Below are positions 20,282-28,764 of a stretch of DNA of 64,000 nt, in pieces; position 1 is the stretch's first letter, and each line of letters starts with the position of its first letter. Source of the DNA: Thauera sp. JM12B12 (GTDB lineage Bacteria; Pseudomonadota; Gammaproteobacteria; Burkholderiales; Rhodocyclaceae); NCBI RefSeq assembly GCF_039614725.1, contig NZ_CP154859.1:3286001-3350000 (forward strand), in the 5' to 3' direction. The position numbers and the translations under genes were made by a program. The notes below the pieces were generated by a model that was given only the letters and a program-made list of their open reading frames with translations, had not been told where the DNA came from and ran no database searches.

Positions 20282-21928
20282 ATGCTGCTTTCCCACGAAA
20301 TCGATGTCCTCGTCGTCGAGAGCCAGGCGACCATGCGTGCGCAGTTGCGCAATATGCTCACCTCGATCGGCATCGAGGCACCGCAGTTCGCCGTGTCGGC
20401 AACGATGGCGATGCGCCGCCTGCGCGCGCAGCGCTACGACCTCGTGCTGTGCGAATACAACCTCGGCGAAGGCCAGGATGGCCAGCACCTGCTCGAGGAC
20501 CTGCGCCTTCACCAGATCATCCCGCTCGACACCCTGTTCGTGATGATCACCGCCGAGCGTAACTTCGAGCGCGTGACCAGTGCCTGCGAGCTCGTTCCCA
20601 ACGACTACATCCTCAAGCCGCTGACCGCGGAGACCCTCCGCGTGCGGCTGCTGCGCGCGTTCGAAAAGCGCGATGCGTTCCTGCCCGCCTGGCAGCTGAT
20701 GAGGATCGGCGACCCGGTGGGCGCGATCGCGTATTGCCGCATCGCCCGCGACGAGCACCCCCAGCATCTGGTCGACTTCATGCGCCTGCAGGCCGAACTG
20801 CACGCGGGGATCGGCCAGATCGCCGAGGCCGAGACCCTGTACCGCGAGATCCTCTCCGCCCGCCCCATCCCCTGGGCCTCGCTCGGACTCGCGCGCATGC
20901 TGGTTCTGAAGAAGTCCTGGGTCGAGGCCGAGCACATCCTCACCGAGCTGCTCGCGCGCCACGACCGCTTCATCGAGGCCTACGAACTGCTCGCCAGCCT
21001 GCGCGAGGCCACCGGCCGCCAACAGGAGGCCTGCGCCGCCCTGCAGCGTGCGGCGGAGCTCTCGCCCTACCGCATCACCCGCCTGCGCCGGCTCGGCGAG
21101 CTTGCGCTCGACGCGGGGGACGCAGGCACCGCCGCACGCAGCCTCGCCGACGCCGTCGAGCGCGGCAAGTACTCGGAGTTCCGCGACCCCGAAGATCACG
21201 TCCGCCTGCTCCAGGCGCAGCTCGCCCTGCACAAGCTCGACGAGGCGCGCGATACCCTGGGCGACCTCGAACGCAGCCTGGCACGCCACCCCAAGGGCGA
21301 GCTGTGCGCGGCGATCGGCGGCGCCTTGATCCAGGCCCATCAGCACGACCAGGCAGGCGCCCGCCAGTCGATGCTGGCGGCGCTGCGCAACCCGGCCCGG
21401 CTGCGAGACCTCTCGGTAGGCCTGCGCCAGGATCTGCTCAAGGCCTGCTATGACCAGCAGATGAGCGACGAGGGCACGGAGCTGCTCGCCGACCTGCTGC
21501 GCACCGCCGGCGACGACCGCACGCTCGAATCGACACGCGCCGCACTGCGCGCGCGCGGACTCGACCACCTGTCGCGCGAGGTCGAGGCGAAGGTGCAGGC
21601 CGAGGTGAAGGCGCTCGTCACCACCGGCGCGCAGAAGGCCCACGCCGGCGACTTCGACGGCGCGGTGGCCGAGATGATGAATGCCGCGCGCAAGATGCCC
21701 GGCAACCCGCACGTCCTGTTCAATGCCGCCCTGGCGCTGTTGCGCCACATCGAGAATCGCGGCTGGAACGAAGCCTTCGCCACCCAGGCCCGCACACTCA
21801 TCGACCGCGCCCAGCGCATGGCGCCTGCCAACCCCCGCCTCGCCGCAATCACCGAGTTCATGCACGACCTGATGAAACGCTTCGGCATCGGCCCCAACCG
21901 CAGCGCACCCAAGGCGCGCCAGGTCTAG
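20282..21928 (+). CDS. response regulator receiver protein with TPR repeats
   Basis: A 548-aa protein starting at ATG 20282 (MLLSHEIDVLVVESQ); a GTG 21 bp upstream is also possible. The first ~120 residues are a receiver-like domain: E14-S15 replaces part of the usual acidic pair, the phospho-site region reads LVLCEYNLGEG (Glu rather than Asp), and LKPLT supplies the conserved Lys. The likely acceptor Asp is therefore replaced, which suggests a pseudo-receiver. Residues ~150-520 are alpha-helical TPR-like repeats (HLVDFMRLQAELHAGIGQIAEAETLYREI and later copies). No output DNA-binding or enzymatic domain is seen. Related proteins are found widely in betaproteobacteria; the role is unknown. Confidence 0.83.
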   Translation: MLLSHEIDVLVVESQATMRAQLRNMLTSIGIEAPQFAVSATMAMRRLRAQRYDLVLCEYNLGEGQDGQHLLEDLRLHQIIPLDTLFVMITAERNFERVTSACELVPNDYILKPLTAETLRVRLLRAFEKRDAFLPAWQLMRIGDPVGAIAYCRIARDEHPQHLVDFMRLQAELHAGIGQIAEAETLYREILSARPIPWASLGLARMLVLKKSWVEAEHILTELLARHDRFIEAYELLASLREATGRQQEACAALQRAAELSPYRITRLRRLGELALDAGDAGTAARSLADAVERGKYSEFRDPEDHVRLLQAQLALHKLDEARDTLGDLERSLARHPKGELCAAIGGALIQAHQHDQAGARQSMLAALRNPARLRDLSVGLRQDLLKACYDQQMSDEGTELLADLLRTAGDDRTLESTRAALRARGLDHLSREVEAKVQAEVKALVTTGAQKAHAGDFDGAVAEMMNAARKMPGNPHVLFNAALALLRHIENRGWNEAFATQARTLIDRAQRMAPANPRLAAITEFMHDLMKRFGIGPNRSAPKARQV

Positions 21929-21932
21929 GCCC

Positions 21933-22307
21933 ATGCTTCGCCTGTTCCTCGCGCGCCTCGCGCTCCTGCTCGTCTTCGTCGGCAGCCTCGCTGCCTGTTC
22001 GCCGCCCGCCGGTTCCGGCAGCGGCCTGCCCTCCCACGCCGGCCTGCCACCGGAGGCGATCGAGACCCTCGGCCTCATCCAGCGCGGCGGTCCCTTCCCC
22101 TACCGCAAGGACGGCACCACGTTCCAGAACCGCGAGCGCCTGCTGCCGGCCAAGCCGCGCGGCTACTATCGCGAGTACACCGTGCCCACGCCCGGCTCGC
22201 GCGACCGTGGCGCGCGCCGGATCGTCGCCGGCGGCAACCCGCCCGAGGTCTTCTACTACACCGCCGACCACTACCGCAGCTTCCGCCAGATCGAGCCGCT
22301 GCCATGA
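21933..22307 (+). CDS. secreted barnase-like ribonuclease, predicted lipoprotein
   Basis: A 124-aa protein with a hydrophobic signal peptide and lipobox (LAAC, Cys22), so probably anchored in a membrane outside the cytosol. The C-terminal half is a microbial RNase N1/T1 (barnase-type) domain. The catalytic trio is recognisable: E81 (YYREYTV), R95/R96 (GARRIVAG) and H113 (YTADHYRSFRQI). It starts 4 bp after the TPR gene and its end overlaps the next ATG (ATGA), which encodes a barstar-type inhibitor. This is the usual nuclease/immunity arrangement. Confidence 0.9.
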   Translation: MLRLFLARLALLLVFVGSLAACSPPAGSGSGLPSHAGLPPEAIETLGLIQRGGPFPYRKDGTTFQNRERLLPAKPRGYYREYTVPTPGSRDRGARRIVAGGNPPEVFYYTADHYRSFRQIEPLP

Positions 22308-22684
22308 GCCAAGCCCCCTCCCGCCCCGCGTCCGCATGCGCGGAGATCCGCATCGAGCTCGCCGGCTGCACCGACAAGGCGGAACTGCTCGCGCGCTTCG
22401 CGCGCGCGCTGCACTTTCCGCACTGGTTCGGGCACAACTGGGATGCACTGTCCGACTGCCTGACCGACCTCAGCTGGCTACCGGCGCCACACTACCGCCT
22501 CGTGCTCTGCGAACCCCAGGCGCTGCGTGCAGCCGCGCCCGAAACGCTGGACACCGCGCTGGAGATCCTCGCCGAGGCGGCCGAGTTCTGGGCTCACTCC
22601 GGGGTCGCGTTCGAATTCGTACTCAGCGAAGCGCCGGCGGCTGACCGCCCTCCTGGGCCAGGCGCGCCCGCCGCTCCTCGATGA
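22304..22684 (+). CDS. barstar-family ribonuclease inhibitor
   Basis: A 126-aa cytosolic protein. The barstar core is clear: LARFARALHFPHWFGHNWDA followed by LSDCLTDLSWLP, matching the FGxNWDALxDCL signature that contacts the RNase active site. It is translationally coupled to the barnase-like gene, so inhibitor and nuclease would be made together and protect the cytosol from mislocalised enzyme. The C-terminal ~20 Pro/Ala-rich residues overlap the 3' end of the convergent Cys-rich gene by 62 bp. Confidence 0.92.
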   Translation: MSQAPSRPASACAEIRIELAGCTDKAELLARFARALHFPHWFGHNWDALSDCLTDLSWLPAPHYRLVLCEPQALRAAAPETLDTALEILAEAAEFWAHSGVAFEFVLSEAPAADRPPGPGAPAAPR

Positions 22685-22862
22685 GTGCAGACAGGCAGCG
22701 CGGGCAGTAGCAGCCGGCATCCGCCGGCAGTGCACCCGCCTCCGGGACGGCGAACGCGGCCGGATAGGCGGCACACCAGCACGCCGGTTCGCCGGCCTGC
22801 ATGCCGCAAGTGAAGGCCGCGCCGCAGCGCGGACAGGTGTTGGTTGGTTCGCTCATCGGCAT
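22623..22862 (-). CDS. small cysteine-rich CWC-family protein
   Basis: A 79-aa protein beginning MPMSEPTNTCPRCGAAF. It carries CPRC, C-G, C-W-C and CYCPRC clusters matching the 'cysteine-rich CWC' family, probably metal binding. Function is unknown. It overlaps the barstar end on the opposite strand. An AAAAGA tract precedes the ATG, so ribosome binding is weak. Confidence 0.8.
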   Translation of the reverse strand: MPMSEPTNTCPRCGAAFTCGMQAGEPACWCAAYPAAFAVPEAGALPADAGCYCPRCLSALIEERRARLAQEGGQPPALR

Positions 22863-22996
22863 CTTTTGTCCTCCATCGCCTGGCAGCCCGCATCCGCGCG
22901 CGCCTTCGCGGGCTGCACTGCAGGCGCGCGGATCATAGTCGATCTCCCCTTCGCACCGACTCCCGGCGGAGCGCTCCCTGCGCGCGGCCTCGGCGT

Positions 22997-23025
22997 CTTG
23001 AAAACACGCCCCACGGTCCTATATT
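22997..23025 (+). promoter_or_regulatory. sigma-32 (heat-shock)-like promoter for hsp20
   Basis: CTTGAAA (22997-23003), a 14-bp spacer and CCTATATT (23018-23025) match the sigma-32 pattern CTTGAAA-N13-15-CCCCATNT well at the -35 and partly at the -10. It lies ~55 bp before a small heat-shock protein gene. Confidence 0.75.
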
Positions 23026-23079
23026 GGCTGTGAGGCCGGACTGCGCCGGCGAGCTTCGAGCTAGAGGAGGACAACCGAC

Positions 23080-23517
23080 ATGAGCAGCAATATCACCCGT
23101 CGTACCGATCCGCTGGAAGATTTCTTCCGTGGCTTCTTCGTCCGCCCGGTCGACTTCGGCGGCGGCACCGTGGCCAACGTCGGCGCCGAAGCGCCGCAGA
23201 TGCGCGTCGACGTCAAGGAGACGGCAGCGGGCTACGAGGTCCATGCCGAACTGCCCGGCATGAAGAAGGAAGACATCCACGTGCACATCGACGGCCCGGT
23301 GGTGTCGATCAGCGCCGAACGCAAGCAGGAAAAGGAAGTCAAGGAAGGCGAGAAGGTGCTGCGCACCGAGCGCTACTTCGGCAAGGTGTCGCGCAGCTTC
23401 CAGCTCGGCCAGGAGATCGACGAGGCCAAGGCTTCGGCAAAGTTCAGCGACGGCGTGCTCGAACTGGTCCTGCCGCGCAAGGCAGAAGCGCAGGCCAGGC
23501 GCCTGAACATCGACTGA
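23080..23517 (+). CDS. small heat-shock protein, Hsp20/alpha-crystallin family
   Basis: A 145-aa ATP-independent holdase chaperone. The alpha-crystallin domain spans ~40-130 with VHAELPGMKKEDIHVHIDG and the late strands FSDGVLELVLPRK. A strong GAGGAGG Shine-Dalgarno sequence lies 10 bp before the ATG, and a sigma-32-like promoter precedes it. A terminator follows at 23543. It is monocistronic. Confidence 0.96.
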   Translation: MSSNITRRTDPLEDFFRGFFVRPVDFGGGTVANVGAEAPQMRVDVKETAAGYEVHAELPGMKKEDIHVHIDGPVVSISAERKQEKEVKEGEKVLRTERYFGKVSRSFQLGQEIDEAKASAKFSDGVLELVLPRKAEAQARRLNID

Positions 23518-23542
23518 TCGCCCTTCAGCGCGCGGTCAGCGA

Positions 23543-23576
23543 GAAGCCCGTCTCCACAGCAGCGGAGACGGGCTTC
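23543..23576 (+). terminator. intrinsic terminator after hsp20
   Basis: A perfect 13-bp stem (23543-23555 with 23564-23576) and an 8-base loop, followed by GTGTTTTC. It sits between the convergent hsp20 and argB genes. Confidence 0.82.
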
Positions 23577-23623
23577 GTGTTTTCACGACCCGCGCGCAAG
23601 GCGCGGATGCCGGCAGGCGCGGC

Positions 23624-24556
<933 letters not shown>

Positions 24557-24744
24557 CTAGTGGCCTGCCTGCGGAACCGGAAGCGCACTGCAGCAAACCG
24601 CGTCGCGATCGGCGCATCCATACGCACCAGCTATCGCATAGCTTACGATCTTCAATTTGATCTATCGCACTCCTGAACCGAAACTGAAGCCATCCGCAAG
24701 AACGGGGCACACCCTTCTTGCCACGCTTCACGAGGAGTCCCGCC

Positions 24745-25644
24745 ATGGTCGACAGAGTTGCCCGCCTGCATTTCCAGCCCGCCAGCCCCGCAGGTGCCTT
24801 GCGCGCCCTCAGCGGCTGGCTCATCGCGATCACCGGGCTCGCCCTGCTGGCCGCGCAGTTGCTGCGCAGCGCGGAAGGCTTCGACCTGCCGGTCGCGGGT
24901 GCGGTTTCCGGCGGCGCCATGGCCGCCGCAGCCACGGCCCTGGGGGCGCTTCCGCTGCTCGTCGTGCGCCGGATCGGCGCAAGCGTGCAGGGCATGCTGC
25001 TCGGCTTCGGTGCGGGCGTGATGCTCGCGGCGAGCGTGTTCTCGCTGCTGCTGCCCGGCTTCGACGCGGCGCTGGCGCAGACCGCCTCCCGGACCGGCGC
25101 AGGTGTGCTGGTGGGGCTCGCCGTGCTGCTCGGGGCCGGCGGCCTGCTCGCCCTCGACCGCGCGTTGCCGCACACCCACGTCCCCGAGGGGCGGCGCAGC
25201 GGCGCGGCGGTATGGCTATTCGTGTTTGCGATCGCGGTCCACAACGTGCCCGAAGGCCTCGCGATCGGCGTTGCCGCCGGCCTCAACGGCAGCGGCGGTT
25301 CGGGCGACGCGGTCGCGGCGGGGATCTCGCTGCAGAACGTGCCCGAAGGACTGATCGTCGCCATCGCGCTGGTCGCCGCCGGCTACGGTCGCTGGCTGGC
25401 GTTCGGCGTCGCCACGGTTTCGGGTCTGATCGAGCCGGTCGCCGCCATCGCGGGCTCGATGATGGTGTCCGTCTCGGCGCTGGTCCTGCCCTGGGGCCTG
25501 GCCGGCGCAGCAGGGGCGATGCTGTTCGTGGTCAGCCACGAGATCATCCCCGAGTCGCATCGGCGTGGTCATGAGACGCTCGCGACCGCGGGCCTGATTG
25601 TCGGCTTCGTGACGATGATGCTCATGGACACGATGCTCGCATGA
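24745..25644 (+). CDS. ZIP-family metal transporter
   Basis: A 299-aa inner-membrane protein starting MVDRVARLHF (24745, preceded by CGAGGAG). About eight hydrophobic helices carry the two ZIP helix motifs: HNVPEGLAIGV (about 175) and QNVPEGLIVAI (about 207), plus the late SHEIIPESH (about 265) where metal ligands sit. ZIP proteins import Zn2+ or other divalent metals. An AGCTAT/ATAGCT palindrome lies upstream at 24629-24643, but no specific regulator could be assigned. Confidence 0.92.
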   Translation: MVDRVARLHFQPASPAGALRALSGWLIAITGLALLAAQLLRSAEGFDLPVAGAVSGGAMAAAATALGALPLLVVRRIGASVQGMLLGFGAGVMLAASVFSLLLPGFDAALAQTASRTGAGVLVGLAVLLGAGGLLALDRALPHTHVPEGRRSGAAVWLFVFAIAVHNVPEGLAIGVAAGLNGSGGSGDAVAAGISLQNVPEGLIVAIALVAAGYGRWLAFGVATVSGLIEPVAAIAGSMMVSVSALVLPWGLAGAAGAMLFVVSHEIIPESHRRGHETLATAGLIVGFVTMMLMDTMLA

Positions 25645-25690
25645 GTCTGGTCCACGGCACTTCCCGGAGCGGGCGATGCGGAGGTCGGAA

Positions 25691-25727
25691 AGGACGAAGG
25701 GCGCTCGAATCGAGCGCCCTTCGTCCT
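25691..25727 (-). terminator. terminator of the SRP RNA gene
   Basis: A perfect 18-bp inverted repeat (25691-25708 with 25710-25727) with a one-base centre. Reading the minus strand, the stem is followed by TTTCC. It lies 13 bp beyond the 3' end of the SRP RNA and also faces the ZIP gene on the plus strand, so it may act in both directions. Confidence 0.8.
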
Positions 25728-25739
25728 GTCGTGTTCGGG

Positions 25740-25839
<100 letters not shown>

Positions 25840-25846
25840 GGCCGGC

Positions 25847-25852
25847 ATTGTA
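25847..25852 (-). promoter_or_regulatory. -10 element of the SRP RNA promoter
   Basis: TACAAT on the minus strand lies 7 bp upstream of the inferred RNA 5' end. A matching -35 at normal spacing is not obvious. Confidence 0.5.
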
Positions 25853-25917
25853 GCAGCATGCCGGCCGCTGCGGTGCGGCAAGGACACCGCGCACCGCAGC
25901 CGCGATCACGCCCTCGT

Positions 25918-27609
25918 TCAGCCCTTGAGCTCGGGGAAGTCCTCCTCGAAGAACTCCAGCTCGCCACGGGCCGCCTCGCCGCGCGCCTCCTCGGCCTTGC
26001 GCAGCTCGACGCGGCGGATCTTGCCCGAGATGGTCTTGGGCAGATCGGCGAAAGACAGGCGGCGGATGCGCTTGTACGGGGCCAGGCGTTCGCGGGTGAA
26101 GGCGAAGATGTCCTTGGCGAGTTCCTTGCTCGGCTCCTGGCCGGCGACCAGGATCACGAAGGCCTTGGGCACCGCCAGGCGCACCGGATCCGGGCTCGGC
26201 ACCACCGCGGCTTCGGCCACCGCCGGGTGCTCGATGAGCACGCTCTCGAGCTCGAAGGGGCTGATGCGGTAGTCGGAAGCCTTGAACACGTCGTCGGCAC
26301 GGCCGACGTAGGTGATGTAGCCCTCATCGTCGATGCTGGCGACGTCACCGGTGCGGTAATGGCCGTCGCGCATCACTTCGGCAGTCTTGGCGGCGTCACC
26401 GGCGTAACCGACCATCAGGCCGACCGGACGATGCTCGCCCATCACCAGCGCCACCTCGCCTTCGACCGAGGGCTTGCTGTCGGCGTCGAGCAGCGCGATC
26501 TTGTAGCCCGGCAGCGGGCGGCCCATGGAGCCGGGCTTCAAGGGCTGGTCGGGCGTGTTGCCGATCTGCGCGGTGGTCTCGGTCTGGCCGAAGCCGTCGC
26601 GGATGGTGATGCCCCAGGCCTTCTTCACCTGGTCGATCACTTCCGGGTTGAGCGGCTCGCCGGCACCGATCAGCTCGCGCAGCTTGGTCTTCACCGAAGC
26701 CAGGTCCTGCTGGATCAGCATGCGCCACACGGTCGGCGGCGCGCACATGGTGGTGACCTCGTACTTGACCAGCACGTCGAGCAGGGCCTTGGCGTTGAAG
26801 CGGTTGTAGTTGTACAGGAACACGCAGGCGCCGGCGTTCCAGGGCGCAAAGAAGCAGCTCCATGCATGCTTGGCCCAGCCCGGCGAGGAGATGTTCATGT
26901 GGCGGTCGTTGGGCTTCAAGCCGATCCAGTACATGGTCGACAGGTGGCCGACCGGGTAGGACTGGTGGGTGTGCAGCACCAGCTTGGGCTTGGAGGTGGT
27001 GCCCGAGGTGAAGTAGAGCAGCAGCGGGTCGTCGACGCGGGTCACGCCGTCCGGGGTGAACTGGTCGGACTCGGCCGCGGCCTCCTCGAAGGCCTTCCAG
27101 CCCGCGGGCGCGCCGCCCACGGCGATGCGGCCGAAGCTGCCGGGCAGGTTCTCGAACTTCTCGGTGTGGGCCTTGCCGATCACCACGTGCTTGACCTGGC
27201 CGCGCTCGACGCGGTCGACGAGGTCGTCGGGGGTGAGCAGCGTGGTCGCCGGGATCACCACCGCGCCGAGCTTGATCGCGGCGAGCATGGTCTCCCACAG
27301 CGGCACTTCGTTGCCGAGCATGATCAGGATGCGCTCGCCGCGCTTGACGCCCTGCTTGCGCAGCCAGTTGGCGACGCGGTTCGAGCGCGCCGACATCTCG
27401 GCAAAGGAGAGCTTCGACTCGCGACCGTCTTCCTCGATGATCCACAAGGCCGGGTTTTCGTTGCCCCTGGCCAGGGTGTCGAAGTAGTCCAGGGCCCAGT
27501 TGAACTCCTTCAGCTTGGGCCACTTGAAGCCGGCGTATGCGGTCGCGTAGTCGCTGCGGTGCTGCAGCAGGAAGTCGCGTGCAGCCAGGAACTCGGTAAC
27601 AGCGCTCAT
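25918..27609 (-). CDS. acyl-CoA synthetase (AMP-forming ligase)
   Basis: A 563-aa member of the ANL adenylating superfamily starting MSAVTEFLAARDFLLQ with GGAGAGGAG upstream. The ATP/AMP-binding motif LLYFTSGTTSKPK is near residue 220, the A5 region reads DGFGQTETT (about 360), TGDVASIDDEGYITYVGR carries the A7/A8 core, and the catalytic Lys is in PKTISGKIRR (near 530). The acyl substrate cannot be fixed; the overall form resembles acetyl- or medium-chain acyl-CoA synthetases. A FadR/LiuR-like palindrome 120 bp upstream hints at control by fatty- or branched-chain acid catabolism. Confidence 0.88.
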   Translation of the reverse strand: MSAVTEFLAARDFLLQHRSDYATAYAGFKWPKLKEFNWALDYFDTLARGNENPALWIIEEDGRESKLSFAEMSARSNRVANWLRKQGVKRGERILIMLGNEVPLWETMLAAIKLGAVVIPATTLLTPDDLVDRVERGQVKHVVIGKAHTEKFENLPGSFGRIAVGGAPAGWKAFEEAAAESDQFTPDGVTRVDDPLLLYFTSGTTSKPKLVLHTHQSYPVGHLSTMYWIGLKPNDRHMNISSPGWAKHAWSCFFAPWNAGACVFLYNYNRFNAKALLDVLVKYEVTTMCAPPTVWRMLIQQDLASVKTKLRELIGAGEPLNPEVIDQVKKAWGITIRDGFGQTETTAQIGNTPDQPLKPGSMGRPLPGYKIALLDADSKPSVEGEVALVMGEHRPVGLMVGYAGDAAKTAEVMRDGHYRTGDVASIDDEGYITYVGRADDVFKASDYRISPFELESVLIEHPAVAEAAVVPSPDPVRLAVPKAFVILVAGQEPSKELAKDIFAFTRERLAPYKRIRRLSFADLPKTISGKIRRVELRKAEEARGEAARGELEFFEEDFPELKG

Positions 27610-27727
27610 GTGCTCTCCTCTCCAGATCGTCATTGAAATCGGATTCGCGTGACCGGGGCGATGATGCCCCGCCGTGCTCGGCGGCGCGACTGCGATGCAC
27701 GCGCCGGCCATCTTCAGGGACGGCATT

Positions 27728-27747
27728 TTACGTTGACGTTAACGTAA
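27728..27747. promoter_or_regulatory. palindromic operator, LiuR/FadR-like
   Basis: TTACGTTGACGTTAACGTAA is almost a perfect dyad (16 of 20 positions symmetric) in an otherwise GC-rich gap. ACGT-repeated dyads of this form are described for MerR-family LiuR sites that control leucine and fatty-acid catabolism in proteobacteria. It lies between the divergent acyl-CoA synthetase and nitroreductase genes, closer in function to the former. Confidence 0.55.
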
Positions 27748-27886
27748 TTCAACGACGAAGATCAAATTCCACCCGGACACGCAGCAAACATGCTCCCGGC
27801 CGCGCCCTGCGCTGTGGCCGACGTGTAGGGCTGCTGCGAGCGAGTCGGTATACTTCGTGGCTCAATCCTCTTTGTCCGGAGCGCTC

Positions 27887-28717
27887 ATGCCCACCCCGTC
27901 CGGCTCTCATCCAGGCCTGCTCGCACGCTACGGCCATGCCGCCCTGCCTGCCGCAGACGCGCTGAATCCCTTCATCGAGCAGTTGCTCGCGCACCGATCG
28001 GTGCGCGCATTCCTGCCCGATCCGGTCTCCGAGGCACAACTCGCCGCCATGGTCGCCGCCGCACAATCGGCCGCCAGTTCGTCGAACCTCAACCTGTGGA
28101 GCGTCGTCGCCGTGCGCGACCCCGACACCCGCGCTCAGCTGGCCGAATGCGCGGGTGGCCAGGCCCACGTGCGCGACGCCCCGCTGCAGCTCGTGTGGCT
28201 GGCCGATCTCGCGCGCTTGCGCCGCGTCGCTGCCCAGCTCGAGCGACCATCGGCCGGACTGGACTACACCGAGCTGTTCCTCACTGCCGTGATCGACGCT
28301 GCGCTCGCCGCGCAGAACGCCGCTGCCGCAGCGGAGTCGCTCGGACTCGGCACGGTCTATATCGGCGGCATGCGTAACCGTCCCGAGGAAGTCGCGCGCC
28401 TGCTCGCGCTGCCGCCCGAGGTGTTCGCCGTGTTCGGCATGTGCGTCGGCGCGCCCGACCCGGCCAAGCCCGCCGCGGTCAAGCCGCGCCCGCCGCAGCG
28501 CGTGGTGCTGCACCACGAACGTTACGCGCTCGACAGCCAGGACGAGGGCATCGAGGCCTACAACCGGGCCATGGCGCACTTCTACACGGAACAGAAGATG
28601 AACGTGCATGGCACCTGGGCCGTGCATTCGGCCAAGCGCATCGCCGGCCCGGAGAGCCTGTCGGGGCGCGACCGCCTCGTCGATGCCCTGCATACGCTCG
28701 GCTTCAAGCTCAGGTAG
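27887..28717 (+). CDS. NfsA-type FMN nitroreductase
   Basis: A 276-aa nitroreductase-family flavoprotein starting MPTPSGSHPG. FMN-binding features are HRSVRAFLPDPVSE (about 40) and SSSNLNLWSVVAVRD (about 67), and LGLGTVYIGGMRN (about 155) is the conserved glycine-rich stretch. The length and the late AHFYTEQKMNVHGTW resemble the NfsA/FRP oxygen-insensitive NADPH-dependent group. Such enzymes reduce nitroaromatics, quinones or FMN. The next gene begins 47 bp downstream. Confidence 0.88.
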   Translation: MPTPSGSHPGLLARYGHAALPAADALNPFIEQLLAHRSVRAFLPDPVSEAQLAAMVAAAQSAASSSNLNLWSVVAVRDPDTRAQLAECAGGQAHVRDAPLQLVWLADLARLRRVAAQLERPSAGLDYTELFLTAVIDAALAAQNAAAAAESLGLGTVYIGGMRNRPEEVARLLALPPEVFAVFGMCVGAPDPAKPAAVKPRPPQRVVLHHERYALDSQDEGIEAYNRAMAHFYTEQKMNVHGTWAVHSAKRIAGPESLSGRDRLVDALHTLGFKLR

Positions 28718-28764
28718 CCGGTACCGCACACCCGCCCCATTCGCCGCCCCACCGAGGACCCACC

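Noticed and set aside
24629-24643. AGCTAT/ATAGCT palindrome before the ZIP gene as an OxyR or Zur site
   Set aside because: The spacing does not fit the ATAG-N7-CTAT OxyR pattern, and it is not the usual Zur/Fur dyad. Without a regulator it stays an unassigned inverted repeat.
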